Assembly (NCBI GenBank): GCA_038030265.1
Contig: CM075938.1
Span: 47,113,189-47,177,188, forward strand
DNA: 64,000 nucleotides
Reading direction: 5' to 3'
DNA from: Corythucha ciliata
Lineage: Eukaryota > Arthropoda > Insecta > Hemiptera > Tingidae
The notes under the pieces: model-generated
Seen by the model: only the letters and a program-made list of their open reading frames with translations
Told to the model about the DNA's origin: nothing
Databases searched by the model: none
Part shown: positions 36,235 through 46,300 of the stretch, piece by piece
Numbering within the stretch: the stretch's first letter is position 1
Layout of the letters: every line of letters starts with the position of its first letter
Program-made: the position numbers and the translations under genes

Positions 36235-37860
36235 TTGTCCCTCAATAGCGCTGACGCTCATAACAGCCTGTGCCCAATGGCCTACGGGCTACCCAAAATT
36301 CATAAATGGGATCCATCGCAGGGGGCTTCGTCTCTGGCCTTTCGACCCATCATCAGTAGCGTCCAGGCTCCTGCAAACAACATTAGCCGGTACTTACTAC
36401 CCCTTATCCAGAAGGTGAGTAGAGCTGGGCGTTATGATGTAACGGATTCCTTTGCTTTTGTAAGGGAGACCCAAGGTGTAGTCCTTCCTCCGAGTCACAT
36501 CATGGTATCTTTCGACGTTCAAAGCTTATTTACCAACACGCCCATCCAGCGCTGCATGGAAATTTTAGGGAATGCCTGGGATAGCTCCATTTCACCACAC
36601 ACAACTCTGAGTAAGGAGGAATTTTTAACGACCGTTGAAAGATGTGCGAGGTCTTCTTATTTTCAATTTAACGGCAGGTTTTATGTACAATTGGACGGCC
36701 TTGCGATGGGTTCGTGTCTTGGCCCGGACATGAGTGCGTTGGTCATGAATGATCTTCTCAATCTTGTGGTTCCCAGGTTGGGCTGCAAAGTCAGCAATGT
36801 CAGAAAATATGTCGATGATCTTTGGATTTCGCTGGAAGAAGGGAGTGTGGATGAGGTACTTGAGGCCTTCAATTCCTATCACCCGGGGCTACGGTTCACG
36901 GTAGAGAGAGAGTCGTCGTGGAATGGAATTACGGGGGTTCCGTTTCTGGACACTTTCGTAACAAGGACTAGCAGTAATACAATAGCGCATTGTTGGTACT
37001 CGAAACCGCTTAGCTCTGGAAGACTTCTTAATTTCGACAGCTGCCACCCCTACTATCAAAAAGTTAACACAGCAGCCAATCTGATCTCACGGGCCAGGAA
37101 GTTGTCATCACCAGAGTTTCTCCACCGTAGCTTTGAGCGAGCGTCAGCGCTATTGAGGGACAATGGCTACCCGATGTCACTGATTGCAGCATGCGCCGCA
37201 TCAGGAGAAACATCTGCCACTAGAAGAACCGAAGAACCTCGTCGTGCGGAAGAACGCCTAGAAGGAACACCACAAGTGGTACCCAAAGTTTTCTTTCCCT
37301 TTACGTATGTAAAAGGGGTTACGGAAAGAGTCACAAAATGTCTTCGTGGTGCGTCTAAAAAAGTTCACATCAACTTTGGAATGAGGCCCGACAACAAGAT
37401 TGATAGGTTTTATTCGCGGCTGAAAGATCCGGCGAAGTTGGAGCAGGCGACCCACGTTGTGTACGAGGTTCCTTGTGGTGCCTCCGGCTGTGACAAAAAA
37501 TACATCGGCCAAACTAAACAGTATTTAAAAACACGTCTAAGTCAACACCGTAACTCGCTTAAGAATGAGGAGGTGACTTCAGGACTCGTCAAACATACGA
37601 GAGATGCAGGACATATGTTTGATTTCAGCAAAGCTCGCGTATTGAGCCGAGAAAAGGTATTGAACAGAAGACTTATTTCTGAGTCACTTCACGTTAGGCT
37701 GTGTCCTTCTTCTGTCAATTTGAATAGAGACTCTTTGGAGTTTAATTGCCGCTTTAACGGTGTCATTAACGCAGTTAATACTCTCGTACCTGCGCGGTCT
37801 CCACCTACGGGAGGAGTGAGTGGTGAGATAATGACTCATTTTTCGACCAGAGTCCGGTGA
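36235..37860 (+). CDS. Penelope-like RT with GIY-YIG endonuclease, 5'-truncated
   Basis: The frame is 541 residues, but the first nine codons lie in the inverted arm, so the true homology starts near 36262 with MAYGLPKIHKWDP, an early RT motif. Then follow VSFDVQSLFTNTPIQ (motif A), GLAMGSCLGPDMSALVMN (motif B) and VRKYVDDLWISL (catalytic YVDD). The C-terminus has VYEVPCGASGCDKKYIGQTK and LKTRLSQHR, the GIY-YIG nuclease with the Cys pair typical of Penelope. No stop or frameshift interrupts it. The usual N-terminal region of roughly 200 residues is missing, so this copy is probably not autonomous. The minus frame 36245-35538 is the same C-terminus in the other arm. Confidence 0.86.
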   Translation: MSLNSADAHNSLCPMAYGLPKIHKWDPSQGASSLAFRPIISSVQAPANNISRYLLPLIQKVSRAGRYDVTDSFAFVRETQGVVLPPSHIMVSFDVQSLFTNTPIQRCMEILGNAWDSSISPHTTLSKEEFLTTVERCARSSYFQFNGRFYVQLDGLAMGSCLGPDMSALVMNDLLNLVVPRLGCKVSNVRKYVDDLWISLEEGSVDEVLEAFNSYHPGLRFTVERESSWNGITGVPFLDTFVTRTSSNTIAHCWYSKPLSSGRLLNFDSCHPYYQKVNTAANLISRARKLSSPEFLHRSFERASALLRDNGYPMSLIAACAASGETSATRRTEEPRRAEERLEGTPQVVPKVFFPFTYVKGVTERVTKCLRGASKKVHINFGMRPDNKIDRFYSRLKDPAKLEQATHVVYEVPCGASGCDKKYIGQTKQYLKTRLSQHRNSLKNEEVTSGLVKHTRDAGHMFDFSKARVLSREKVLNRRLISESLHVRLCPSSVNLNRDSLEFNCRFNGVINAVNTLVPARSPPTGGVSGEIMTHFSTRVR

Positions 37861-38116
37861 AGTAGTAAGCTTCACGCTACATGTTATTGTTAAAGGGTAA
37901 ATTCGTTTTAACTTTCATTATAATTAATTAATAATTAAGAATTTCGTGGTTTTCTAGGCTCACCTTATGGGTTTTTTTTTCGACAGAGGAGGTGTTCTCC
38001 TTCAATAATTTATCTTCTTTAAGAATTATTAAGGTATGGTTATTGTTTTATTCTAAACGATTAAGTAATGCCCATACAGTGCCGTAACCGTTTGTTGTTG
38101 GTTTTTCTGCTGTAGA

Positions 38117-38151
38117 CTGAAGAGGGGTGTGATACACCCGAAATATATATC
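38117..38151 (+). ncRNA. Hammerhead-ribozyme-like core in the Penelope arm
   Basis: CTGAAGA is followed by a hairpin with stem GGGTGT/ACACCC and a 3-nt loop, then GAA, then ATATATAT and C. This matches the hammerhead order CUGANGA, stem II, GAA, short stem III, cleavage H. Hammerheads in Penelope pLTRs are established. Stem I is not convincing here: only GTAGA/TCTAC pairs, with a 10-nt offset. The same core appears inverted at about 35248-35282. Confidence 0.5.
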
Positions 38152-38239
38152 GGACTGATGTTCTACTGAACCATCATTTCTTCTTTTTTGGCCGAGTAAT
38201 CCCGACAAATTTCCAGTAATCTAAAATCTTGGCTTTAGC

Positions 38240-38640
38240 TTTCCTAAAACTAGTTCCACGAGTATGGTTAGTTCGAAAAAGTAATCCGGATGGCTCAGAA
38301 ACCAAATGATGTGATTATGTACCTACCTTTCAAATTACAATTTTGTCGTGTTTCCATAAACAAATGCTACGGATTTGGCTTATTTATGCCCCTATTTCGC
38401 TTTCAATATTCGCAAAAAGTAAATTTTGTGGCTTTAGCTCTTTCTAAAATCATTGGCTTGTTATAAAAACTGACTTCGCACTTTAAAATCCCGATTTCAA
38501 GGCTTTGGCTTATTACTCAAAAACCAAATTTCGTCATTCTAAATGTTTCAAACTCCATGTTTCTAAATGTCTCGAAGATTTACATTCTTTCGAAGCCTAA
38601 TTTCGTGAATTTCGCTCCTTCAAATCCCTATTTCACTGGG
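38240..38640 (+). repeat. Degenerate tandem repeat, family B
   Basis: Units with GGCTTTAGCTCTTTC and AAATTTCGT-like cores continue the family on the far side of the Penelope insertion. This implies that the element inserted into a family-B block. Confidence 0.5.
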
Positions 38641-38683
38641 TTCCTGGGACGCCGCCGCCTACCAGCGCTTCAGCAGCACTAAA

Positions 38684-39010
38684 GATGGTCGCGTGGACTC
38701 ACCTCCTTTTTGAATTGCCGTGCTTTTGGCAGTTTGGATGGTTTGCTCTACTGGTTCAATTTATCGGTGTACTTCGTACCTAAATGGTTCAGAACTCCTG
38801 TTCGAGAATAATACGCTACTTTAGGTTAGACAAAGGGCGGCAGGAGGGAGGTGGTACATTTTTAGCTGGACCCAATCAGCCGGATCTATGTCAGTTTCGT
38901 TCATATTTCTCACGACCGCGGCGCCTGAAGCCGCTACATCCCCAGACCCCGTTTCACCCACACGGTTCTCGTCAGTTCTGGGGAACAGTTCATCGTATAA
39001 TTCAATACGG
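38684..39010 (-). CDS. Candidate minus-strand exons of an unidentified gene
   Basis: Within a region less AT-rich than its surroundings, a minus-strand stretch from about 39010 down to about 38865 encodes an acidic hydrophilic segment with IELYDELFPRTDENR and NETDIDPADWVQLK. It is preceded by a possible acceptor (ttacactcaag). A further short stretch ends near 38700 at a perfect GTGAGT donor. I recognise no family. The plus strand of the same stretch also carries an open frame (starting ATG 38684, MVAWTHLLFELP) with possible splice sites, but it is rich in Arg, His and Pro, like an antisense reading. The strand and the exon joins are therefore unresolved. Confidence 0.3.
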
Positions 39011-39212
39011 GTACTTGAGTGTAAAATAATGAAGATCACCCCTACACACGTCGACAAAGGCCGAAGCCGATGGTTTTTGGCTAATGCTCCAGACGAATGT
39101 GAACTTGTGCAGCTGTGCCTTGCTATGAGGATCATATGATTCTCGAACCAGCCCAATTTTATCAAGCCAAAATTATGATTTCTAAGCAAAATTTCAAAAG
39201 AGAAGGGCAATT

Positions 39213-39638
39213 GTGGCTAATTTGAGTACCAGAAAAATGGTTGTCAGAAAGTTCAAAAAACCGTACAAACTTTTCATCGAAAAAGCGACTCAGACGCAGA
39301 GCTACTTTGCACCGATCTCTCAACTGCTCCACGCATCGTCGGTCGACAGTCTCGAAGGGAAAGCCAACAAGTCCATACAAGCGTCACGAGGGCGTCGACC
39401 CAACAGTCCTCTGTCCCTTTTCGCTCACGCCGTGACACAGACGGACCGCAGTGGAATTCCCTTCCCAATCTTCGTCGTTCTCTGTCTCGTCCTTCAGGGT
39501 TTGAATGTTTGGTTCGCTTTTGTCAGTTTCCACATTCACCGAACGGTTCACTATTCATCTGCTCGGGCGGAGGATGAAACGACTTACTGGACAACAATAC
39601 AAAGCTGGCTCAAAAATGTCGACCGGACGATGTTTTAA
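39213..39638 (+). CDS. Candidate short single-pass membrane protein with two TQT motifs
   Basis: This open frame of 141 residues looks protein-like and ends at a natural stop. It contains EKATQTQ and HAVTQTD, both fitting the TQT anchor that binds dynein light chain LC8. A hydrophobic segment (IPFPIFVVLCLVLQGLNVWF) follows near residues 82-101, then about 40 polar residues. It could be a last exon, with an acceptor near 39229 or 39245, rather than a whole gene. I recognise no family. The LC8 and membrane predictions are inference from short motifs. Confidence 0.38.
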   Translation: MANLSTRKMVVRKFKKPYKLFIEKATQTQSYFAPISQLLHASSVDSLEGKANKSIQASRGRRPNSPLSLFAHAVTQTDRSGIPFPIFVVLCLVLQGLNVWFAFVSFHIHRTVHYSSARAEDETTYWTTIQSWLKNVDRTMF

Positions 39639-39713
39639 CTTATATTTTTAGTGTGGCAGAAAAATGCAACAAAATATAGGAAAACGTTCAGCTTTCTCTG
39701 ATTATCGATTGCA

Positions 39714-39755
39714 TTGAGAGAGAGAGAGGAGAGAGAGAGAGAGAGTGAGAGAGAA
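39714..39755. repeat. (GA)n microsatellite
   Basis: A GAGAGA run with few interruptions lies about 560 bp upstream of the first coding exon of the LRR gene. It could act as a GAGA-type promoter element, but this is only positional inference. Confidence 0.6.
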
Positions 39756-40317
39756 AAATTTAATAACTGAATTTCCATGTTGTCTGACCTAAGTTTATAC
39801 CACATTTCATTTGGAATTTACGCACGTGTTTCCGCTTATATTTCAAGCGGTGTGTCATCTCGTCATTTAAACCAATCTACATATTATACTTCCGAATGAA
39901 TATCAAACTCTGTGGTTTTCTTGTAACTTCAGGACTATCCTTCCCAAGCCGTCTCCTTCGATTTCTCATTAAATCTGAATCTTGCAGATACCAGACAGCT
40001 GACATTTTCCACGTACTCGTCGTGTAATTTAACTCAAGCTTCACTTCTCTTCATACAGTTTTGTTTTTTTGCTTCCATAAACCATCGTAGAATAATTGTG
40101 CGGTAATGAGAGAGAAAGGATCAGAGAGTTGGGATAAACTTGTTGTTTAATTTAAAAATTTCGAGACAACCCCTCTCCACTCATCAAAAACGCAACCTCG
40201 ACTCACTACCAACACCTCCGCTCACAAACTACATCAACAATTAGCGTGTATGTTACACGCGCTTTCCGTTAAAACCCGTTGCGACGTTTTTGGTGTGAGA
40301 CAGATATTAAGAGCAAC

Positions 40318-43300
40318 ATGTTTTACAAGAAGAGCTGTGCGTTCGTAGTATTGTAAGTATTGGTTCATACTCGCAAACCCAATCCACGGACCATTTATTT
40401 CTTTTTCATTCAATATTTTTTATTTAATTTAAAAACGAAAAATTCCACCCCTAACTTTTCCTGCTGTTATTTAGCGATAATACATTTTCTGATTTTGCCC
40501 TTCATTCTTTGTCCTCGGTAAATAAAATGATTTTTACAAATAATAATAATTATTATAATCATCTTCATCTCCGATACGAATAATCAATCCGATATCTCAG
40601 AGTTACAGAATACCCCAACCCCAACCATTCCGGACACATCACTACATTTTTTTTGCCCAAGAAACCTAGCCTGTAAATAAAATAATTCTTAATGACCCGT
40701 TCACAAGCTCTGTGCAATGAGTATAATATGGAGTCTATGTAATCTATCAAAATACATCATTTTTCGAGGGAATAAATTTGTTTGGTTGCATAGACTCCAC
40801 ACAGAGCAGGTGAACAGGCCTTAATGCTTTTACGACACGTTTAAACCATGCCCTTAGGCGAGGCTACAGCCTGCTCATCTTCACTTGTGTGTAATGTCCA
40901 TATTTTAACCCAAAGCAAACAATTAAATTTATTAAAGCACTAAGATGGAAAGCCCCCCGCCACCCATCAACCACCACCGGTTTTAATCACGAAAATGAGG
41001 TAGCGTTCTCAAACGTCTGGAAGATATGAAAGGACGTGTAATTATAGAAGAGAGGAGGATAATTAACGTTTGTTTTCACAAGCTATCAAGATTCTATAAA
41101 TAAAGGAAGTTTTTGGTTGTATTGTAAGGAAAAATGCGTGAGCGAAAAAAAAAATTGATAAGATAAAGCCCCAGTGATTAACGGCAAAATCCATAAAACT
41201 TTATTGTATTTTAATAAGAAATCCTCAATTACCTCCTTCTCTTTACACCTTAACGGCAGCGTCGAAAAGACGAGAGAAAGATAGAGAGGGGGAGTGAAAA
41301 TAAAATGTCCACGCCATAAACAGTATTTGTCTAAATAATTTGGCCCTGGGAATTAGCTTAGCTAATGAATGAACAAAACGTTCTCTCTCAGCCCCACTTC
41401 ATTTTGAGAGTTTTTTTTTTAACCACTAAATATTCGATGAGAAATTACGGTCACGCGCTGGGTCGTTAGGCTTTTGTTTTTGAATAATAGATAAATAAAA
41501 TTTCCAAGGATGAGACTCGTTCGTTCGTTTTTTTTTTTTTAAACTATTACGCAAAGTACGACATTTTGGTTGTTTGGATTAGGTCTAAGCCCATGACGAG
41601 CCAGTTTCAGTTCTTTCCGGGTTGGTTTTCCTGGTGGAGACCCATCGGGCGTGGGGGGGAGGGGACGTCAGACTTACCTGCTTCTATTTGGGGGGATGAG
41701 CCCCCAGCAAGAGACCTGGTTCATCGTCAACTCAGAACTCACGGAGCTGGAAAACGTCACTTCGTCCGCGGAACTGAGTTTGGTTGTTTGATGAAAGGGT
41801 CGTTATAGGTACCAGTCTACAACTAACGTACCTGCCGTTGTAACCAGACTTTCTGTGCAAAAACTGACCATGGGAGCTAAACTTGAAATCTTGGTCCCCT
41901 GGGCGACGGCAATTAAAACCCTAAACCGGTCAAAGCCAGCTCTTATCGTAATAAAGGTCAGATTCTCTGAGTCGAACGCATGTTGTCTTAAACAGAAGGG
42001 GCTGGCGTCCTCCCCCTCCCACTAAATCGCACTAAAGATAAGACTTTATTGTTCGATACAATGCCATAAGTCTCCCTGGCGCGAAGGGCTAGAGGGGGTT
42101 TCTAAGGAGGCAAAAATGAAAAAAAAATAAATAAATAAATAAATAAAAATTGGTTTTTAGCGAGCTAAGGGCCGGTGCACACGAGCGATAAGTGTCGCGA
42201 CAATTAACGCTGCGACCATTTATTTTTCGATGCACACGAGCGACAAGTGTCGCAGTGACCGGCGATATTTACCGCCGCGACAGTTTCATAATTATGTTTA
42301 CGTAGCAACGGCGCATACACCCAATACTCAGACAGTTTTTCGCTAGCTATCGTTCGCAATGGACTCCCGAACAACGCAAAAAGAATGTTATACCTTCAAT
42401 TTTAGCTTACAAGTACCTCAATAGGAAATTAGAATAAAAAAGAAAGTACTGGGTTCATCCGTACAACCTTGAAAGATCCGTGAAGGAGGCTTTCAATTCA
42501 TGCTTTAATGGACCTCAGACAAGACAATGAAAACATTTTCAATTACTTTCGGATAATATTTATTAATATTAATATTTATTGATAAGTAACATACAAATAA
42601 CATCCGCCAGTGAAACCCCAATTTATCGGGCTTTCGACAGCTATGATTTTCTCTGCTATGGTGAATGTGGCAGTCACCGTTGAGTTTGGGCTTTCGAGCT
42701 AGGATTTGGGCTATCGAAGTAACGTGTATAGTCACTGAAAGCCCACTTGGGCTTGGGGAAAGCCTCCCTCATAGAAGCATATAATATCATGCGCATGGGT
42801 CACGAATAAATTATAACCGAATTTAGTGGGTCGCGAGCCGCAAAAGGTTGAAACCACTACTCTAGTGTGTACAGGCTGTTATATTGTTGATTCATAACAA
42901 GAAACATTACCGGCGAAACCAGCCGAAACATTTTTTTTTCCTTTTTTTTTCGTGTAATGACATACCACGATAGTCTGGAGCCGCCTTTAGGTTAAGAATG
43001 ACTCCTAGGCGGAACACAGCGTAAGCTAGACCGCCACTCCGCCCGGGCCACAAATGACGATAATTGTGCTGCACGGGCTGTATAAGTTGAATGTGAAGAA
43101 CAATAAAAAATAAAATAAAACACTCCTCTGCTTAGGCCATTTAGAGTCTCGTCACTCATACAACACCTCGAATCGCGGCAGAGATACCCAGGAAAAGGAA
43201 AAAGCTCTCTCAGACGTAATCGACAGCCGTCAGAGGGACAGTCGATATAGATACTCATAGAACGACGTGAGGTATTTCTCTGTCACATCAGCCATTAAGA

Positions 43301-46300
43301 GGTGCCAAAGGCGGCTCCACACATACGGTATTCGACGAGAATCTTATTCGCCGAGCACCGAGCAGATGCTCGCCGATTTCCTTGTGGTGTGGAGGCGTGC
43401 TCGGTAGTCGGTACTTGGCGAATGCCGACTACTCGTGCTCGGGGATGCTCTGGCCAGTGTCGGTTTTTTGCTCACTTCAAAGGAGACGAAAATAGGAGGC
43501 TAGCGATGCGTGGAACGAACTCCGAATGTATGGATCAACGAGCTCGCCACTAGCCGATTACCTGGACGAGTAGCTCGGCATCCACCGAGTTGCTCGGTGC
43601 TCGGCGAATACCGCATGTGTGGAGCCGCCTCAACATTGTGGAATTACTAGGAATTGAAGCGCTTTTATATGCTGTCCGGTAAGATTTTGTAGGGAGTTTT
43701 TTCAACTTTGGGGGCCGATAGTGCGCCCGATGTGCCAGTACTGCTGTTCTGCATTGGGCTCAGCTATAGCAAAACGCAAATAAAGAGGGACCAGGCCTAG
43801 CAGAATAGAGCACTTCGCCTCATAACGGGTGCGCCAAGGTTCGCCAAAAACACTGTTCTCCACAACTACCTTGACATTCCCACAGTTGAATAAGTCAGCA
43901 AAACAACCATAACACCTGGACACCAGAGGGAGCCGGATCTTCTCAACTGAACGGTGATCTTATATTGTCTGATTTAATCATTGTTATACCTAATTATGAA
44001 TTGTTACCTAATATCAACTTAACAACTTGGAAGTGTTGTTGGACAGAAACCCTCCCGGCGGCGACCGCGCGACACTTATCGCTCGTGTGCACCGGTCCTA
44101 AATCTGCGAAAATGACTCGCCTCTAGTTCAGCAAAATTGGTTTGTTTTAAAAAGCGAAATTTGAGAAATTGTTTTAGTGGGCCGCCCGATCTGCAAACAT
44201 CGTTTTTTAGAGTGAAAAATCCGCGATAATCGTTTTTGAACGAGGCAACCACTCAACTTTTCCCCCCAACAGAAATCACTGAAATTGACTTTCGGTGCGA
44301 GACAATTCGCGAAATTGGTTTTGAATTGAGTGAAATCCGAGAAATGATTTTTTAGTGAGCAAAGACCTCGAAAATGGATTTTCAGCGAGACAATAATATG
44401 CATAATTGGTTTTTAAATTAGACAAACTCACGAAATCGGGTTTTTCAGAACAAAAACTCTCCAAATTTTAGTTTTACTGAGCCTTACCAGCAAAAAGTCC
44501 GAAACATTGGTCGTTTAGAGAGCAAAATCCGAAAAATGGGGTTGTTAATGTCCTGCGAAAATTGTTTATTAATGTGCAAAATCCGTGAGATTGTTTTTTT
44601 TTTTTTTCACAAGTCAGACTAGACGTCTAACATCTATTGATAACTACGACAGGCCTAGTAATAACGTTCATATTGTTTGAGCACCAACGATTGGTTTTAC
44701 GTTTTTTTTATTTCGGTTCAGAGGGGGAACTTGAAGTGATTTCTCTGCATCGCACAATAAACGGGAATTTTCCCTTCAAGGATTAATAAAAAACGGAAAT
44801 TTTCCCTTCAGGGACTCATAAAACGGCCTGGAAATTGTAAAATTTACCCTTTAATACCTCTCCCCCCCCCTCACAACAGGAAACAGACATAGTGGCAGCT
44901 TGAAAGAGGTCCCCTGCTGGAGTTCGAATGTTTCCTGGGTAGCCGGTAGCCTCGCCAACGCACCCGATGGCATTCAGGAGGGGGGGGGATGCGGAACTGA
45001 GATGACTCGCTGCAGAGGGTCATCAATTTGATCGTATACCAGTTTGTAAACAATATCGACTGAGCAAATTAGCAGTTTTACTACACTTTGCAGCGCTTCT
45101 TCTCAATTTTATCCGTGAATTAGCGAGTTTGTTTTTCATTTTAGCCGCAAATTTGCGATCTTTCTTCATTTTAGTCGCGAGTTAGTGATTTTTCTCAACT
45201 TTTGCCACGTAAACCGGCACTTTTTTCTAATTGGCCATGAAATTGCATTCGGAAACTGCGGCTTACCATTTTCTCAATTAGCCATTTTTCTTTATTTTAG
45301 CCGCAAGTTTGCGTTTTTCATAATTTTAGACGCTAATTTGTAGATTTTTCTATATTTCAGCAACGAATTAGAAATTCTCCCCAAAGTTCGTCGCAAATTA
45401 CCCAACGATTTTTCTGAATTTCGCCGAGGATTAGCGATTTTTTTCACGCCGTGAATTAACCTTTTTCCACTTAAACCATCACGAATTAGCTTTTTTTCTC
45501 CCTTCAGCGTTTCTTCTCAATTTTATCGGTGAATTAGCAATTTTGTTTCATTTTAGCCGCGAATTGGCGACTTTTTCTGAATTTTTGCGGTGAATTTGTG
45601 TTTTTCCTGATTTTAGCCGCTTTTGAGCGACTTTTCTCAATTTAATTAATGAATTAGCGTGGGTAGTCTTTCACCAGCGTCCCTATAAAATCACCGTTCG
45701 GAATCCGTGATTTGGCGTTTCCTACATTTTAACAGCAAATTAGCGTGTGAGCTACACTTCAGCGCTTCTTCTCTATTTCATCGGTGAATGAGCTATGTCT
45801 CCATTTTAGCCGTGAATGAGCGAATGAATAGTCATCCATGAATAAGCGATCTTTCTCAGTTTTAGCAGCGTATTAATTAGCCATTATTTTAAGTTTTGTT
45901 CGCGAGGATTGTTCCAGTTTTAGCTGCTAATTAGAGAGTTTTGTCAATTTTTTACCAAATCTCAATTATAGCATTTATTTAATCTACAATTATCTCAATT
46001 TTTGCCGTAGATTGGCGTTTATCCCAACTTAAGCGCTGGTAATTAGCCACTAATCGAAGGCTGAAATTGAGAAAATCGTTGATTAAATAACTGCTAAAAT
46101 TGAGATTTGGTAATAAAATCGACAAAAATCGCTAATTAGCTGCTAAAATCAGGAAAACGCAGGAGTTGTGGCCCGAAAGTCACATTACCGAGGTTATTCA
46201 CCGTGGAACTTTCAATTTTTTGAGTATTTGTCAGGGTCTATTGGCTCTGCTCGGGCAGGCTATATTTCTGTTAAATCCACCGCCTTGAAAAAGGCACCAA

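Larger units (their letters stand above)
35136..38232 (+). mobile_element. Penelope-like element with inverted pLTR-like arms and 12-bp target duplication
   Basis: CTAAAATCTTGG occurs at 35136-35147 and 38221-38232. Inside it, 35179-36259 is the inverted copy of 37139-38220. I noticed one length difference, an A8 versus T9 run. A 31-bp extension (35148-35178) separates the left duplication from the left arm, as is known for Penelope elements. The unique part 36260-37138 carries the RT core, and the right arm carries the GIY-YIG endonuclease and 3'UTR. The coding region is truncated before the RT core. The near identity of the arms means a recent insertion. Confidence 0.88.
42169..44090. mobile_element. 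Harbinger-like 1.9-kb element, composite
   Basis: The left end GGGCCGGTGCACACGAGCG (from about 42169) is matched by the inverted right end CGCTCGTGTGCACCGGTCC (to about 44099); the inverted match extends through GATAAGTGTCGCG. TAA precedes the left end and follows the right, a 3-bp duplication as in PIF/Harbinger. No transposase is visible. Inside are a repeat shared with 25437-25690, a smaller TIR element (43306-43632) and a Jockey-like remnant. The listed end may be short by about ten bases. Confidence 0.7.

Noticed and set aside
35538..36245. Minus-strand 235-residue GIY-YIG protein as a separate gene
   Set aside because: It matches the Penelope C-terminus in the inverted arm and has no start context of its own.
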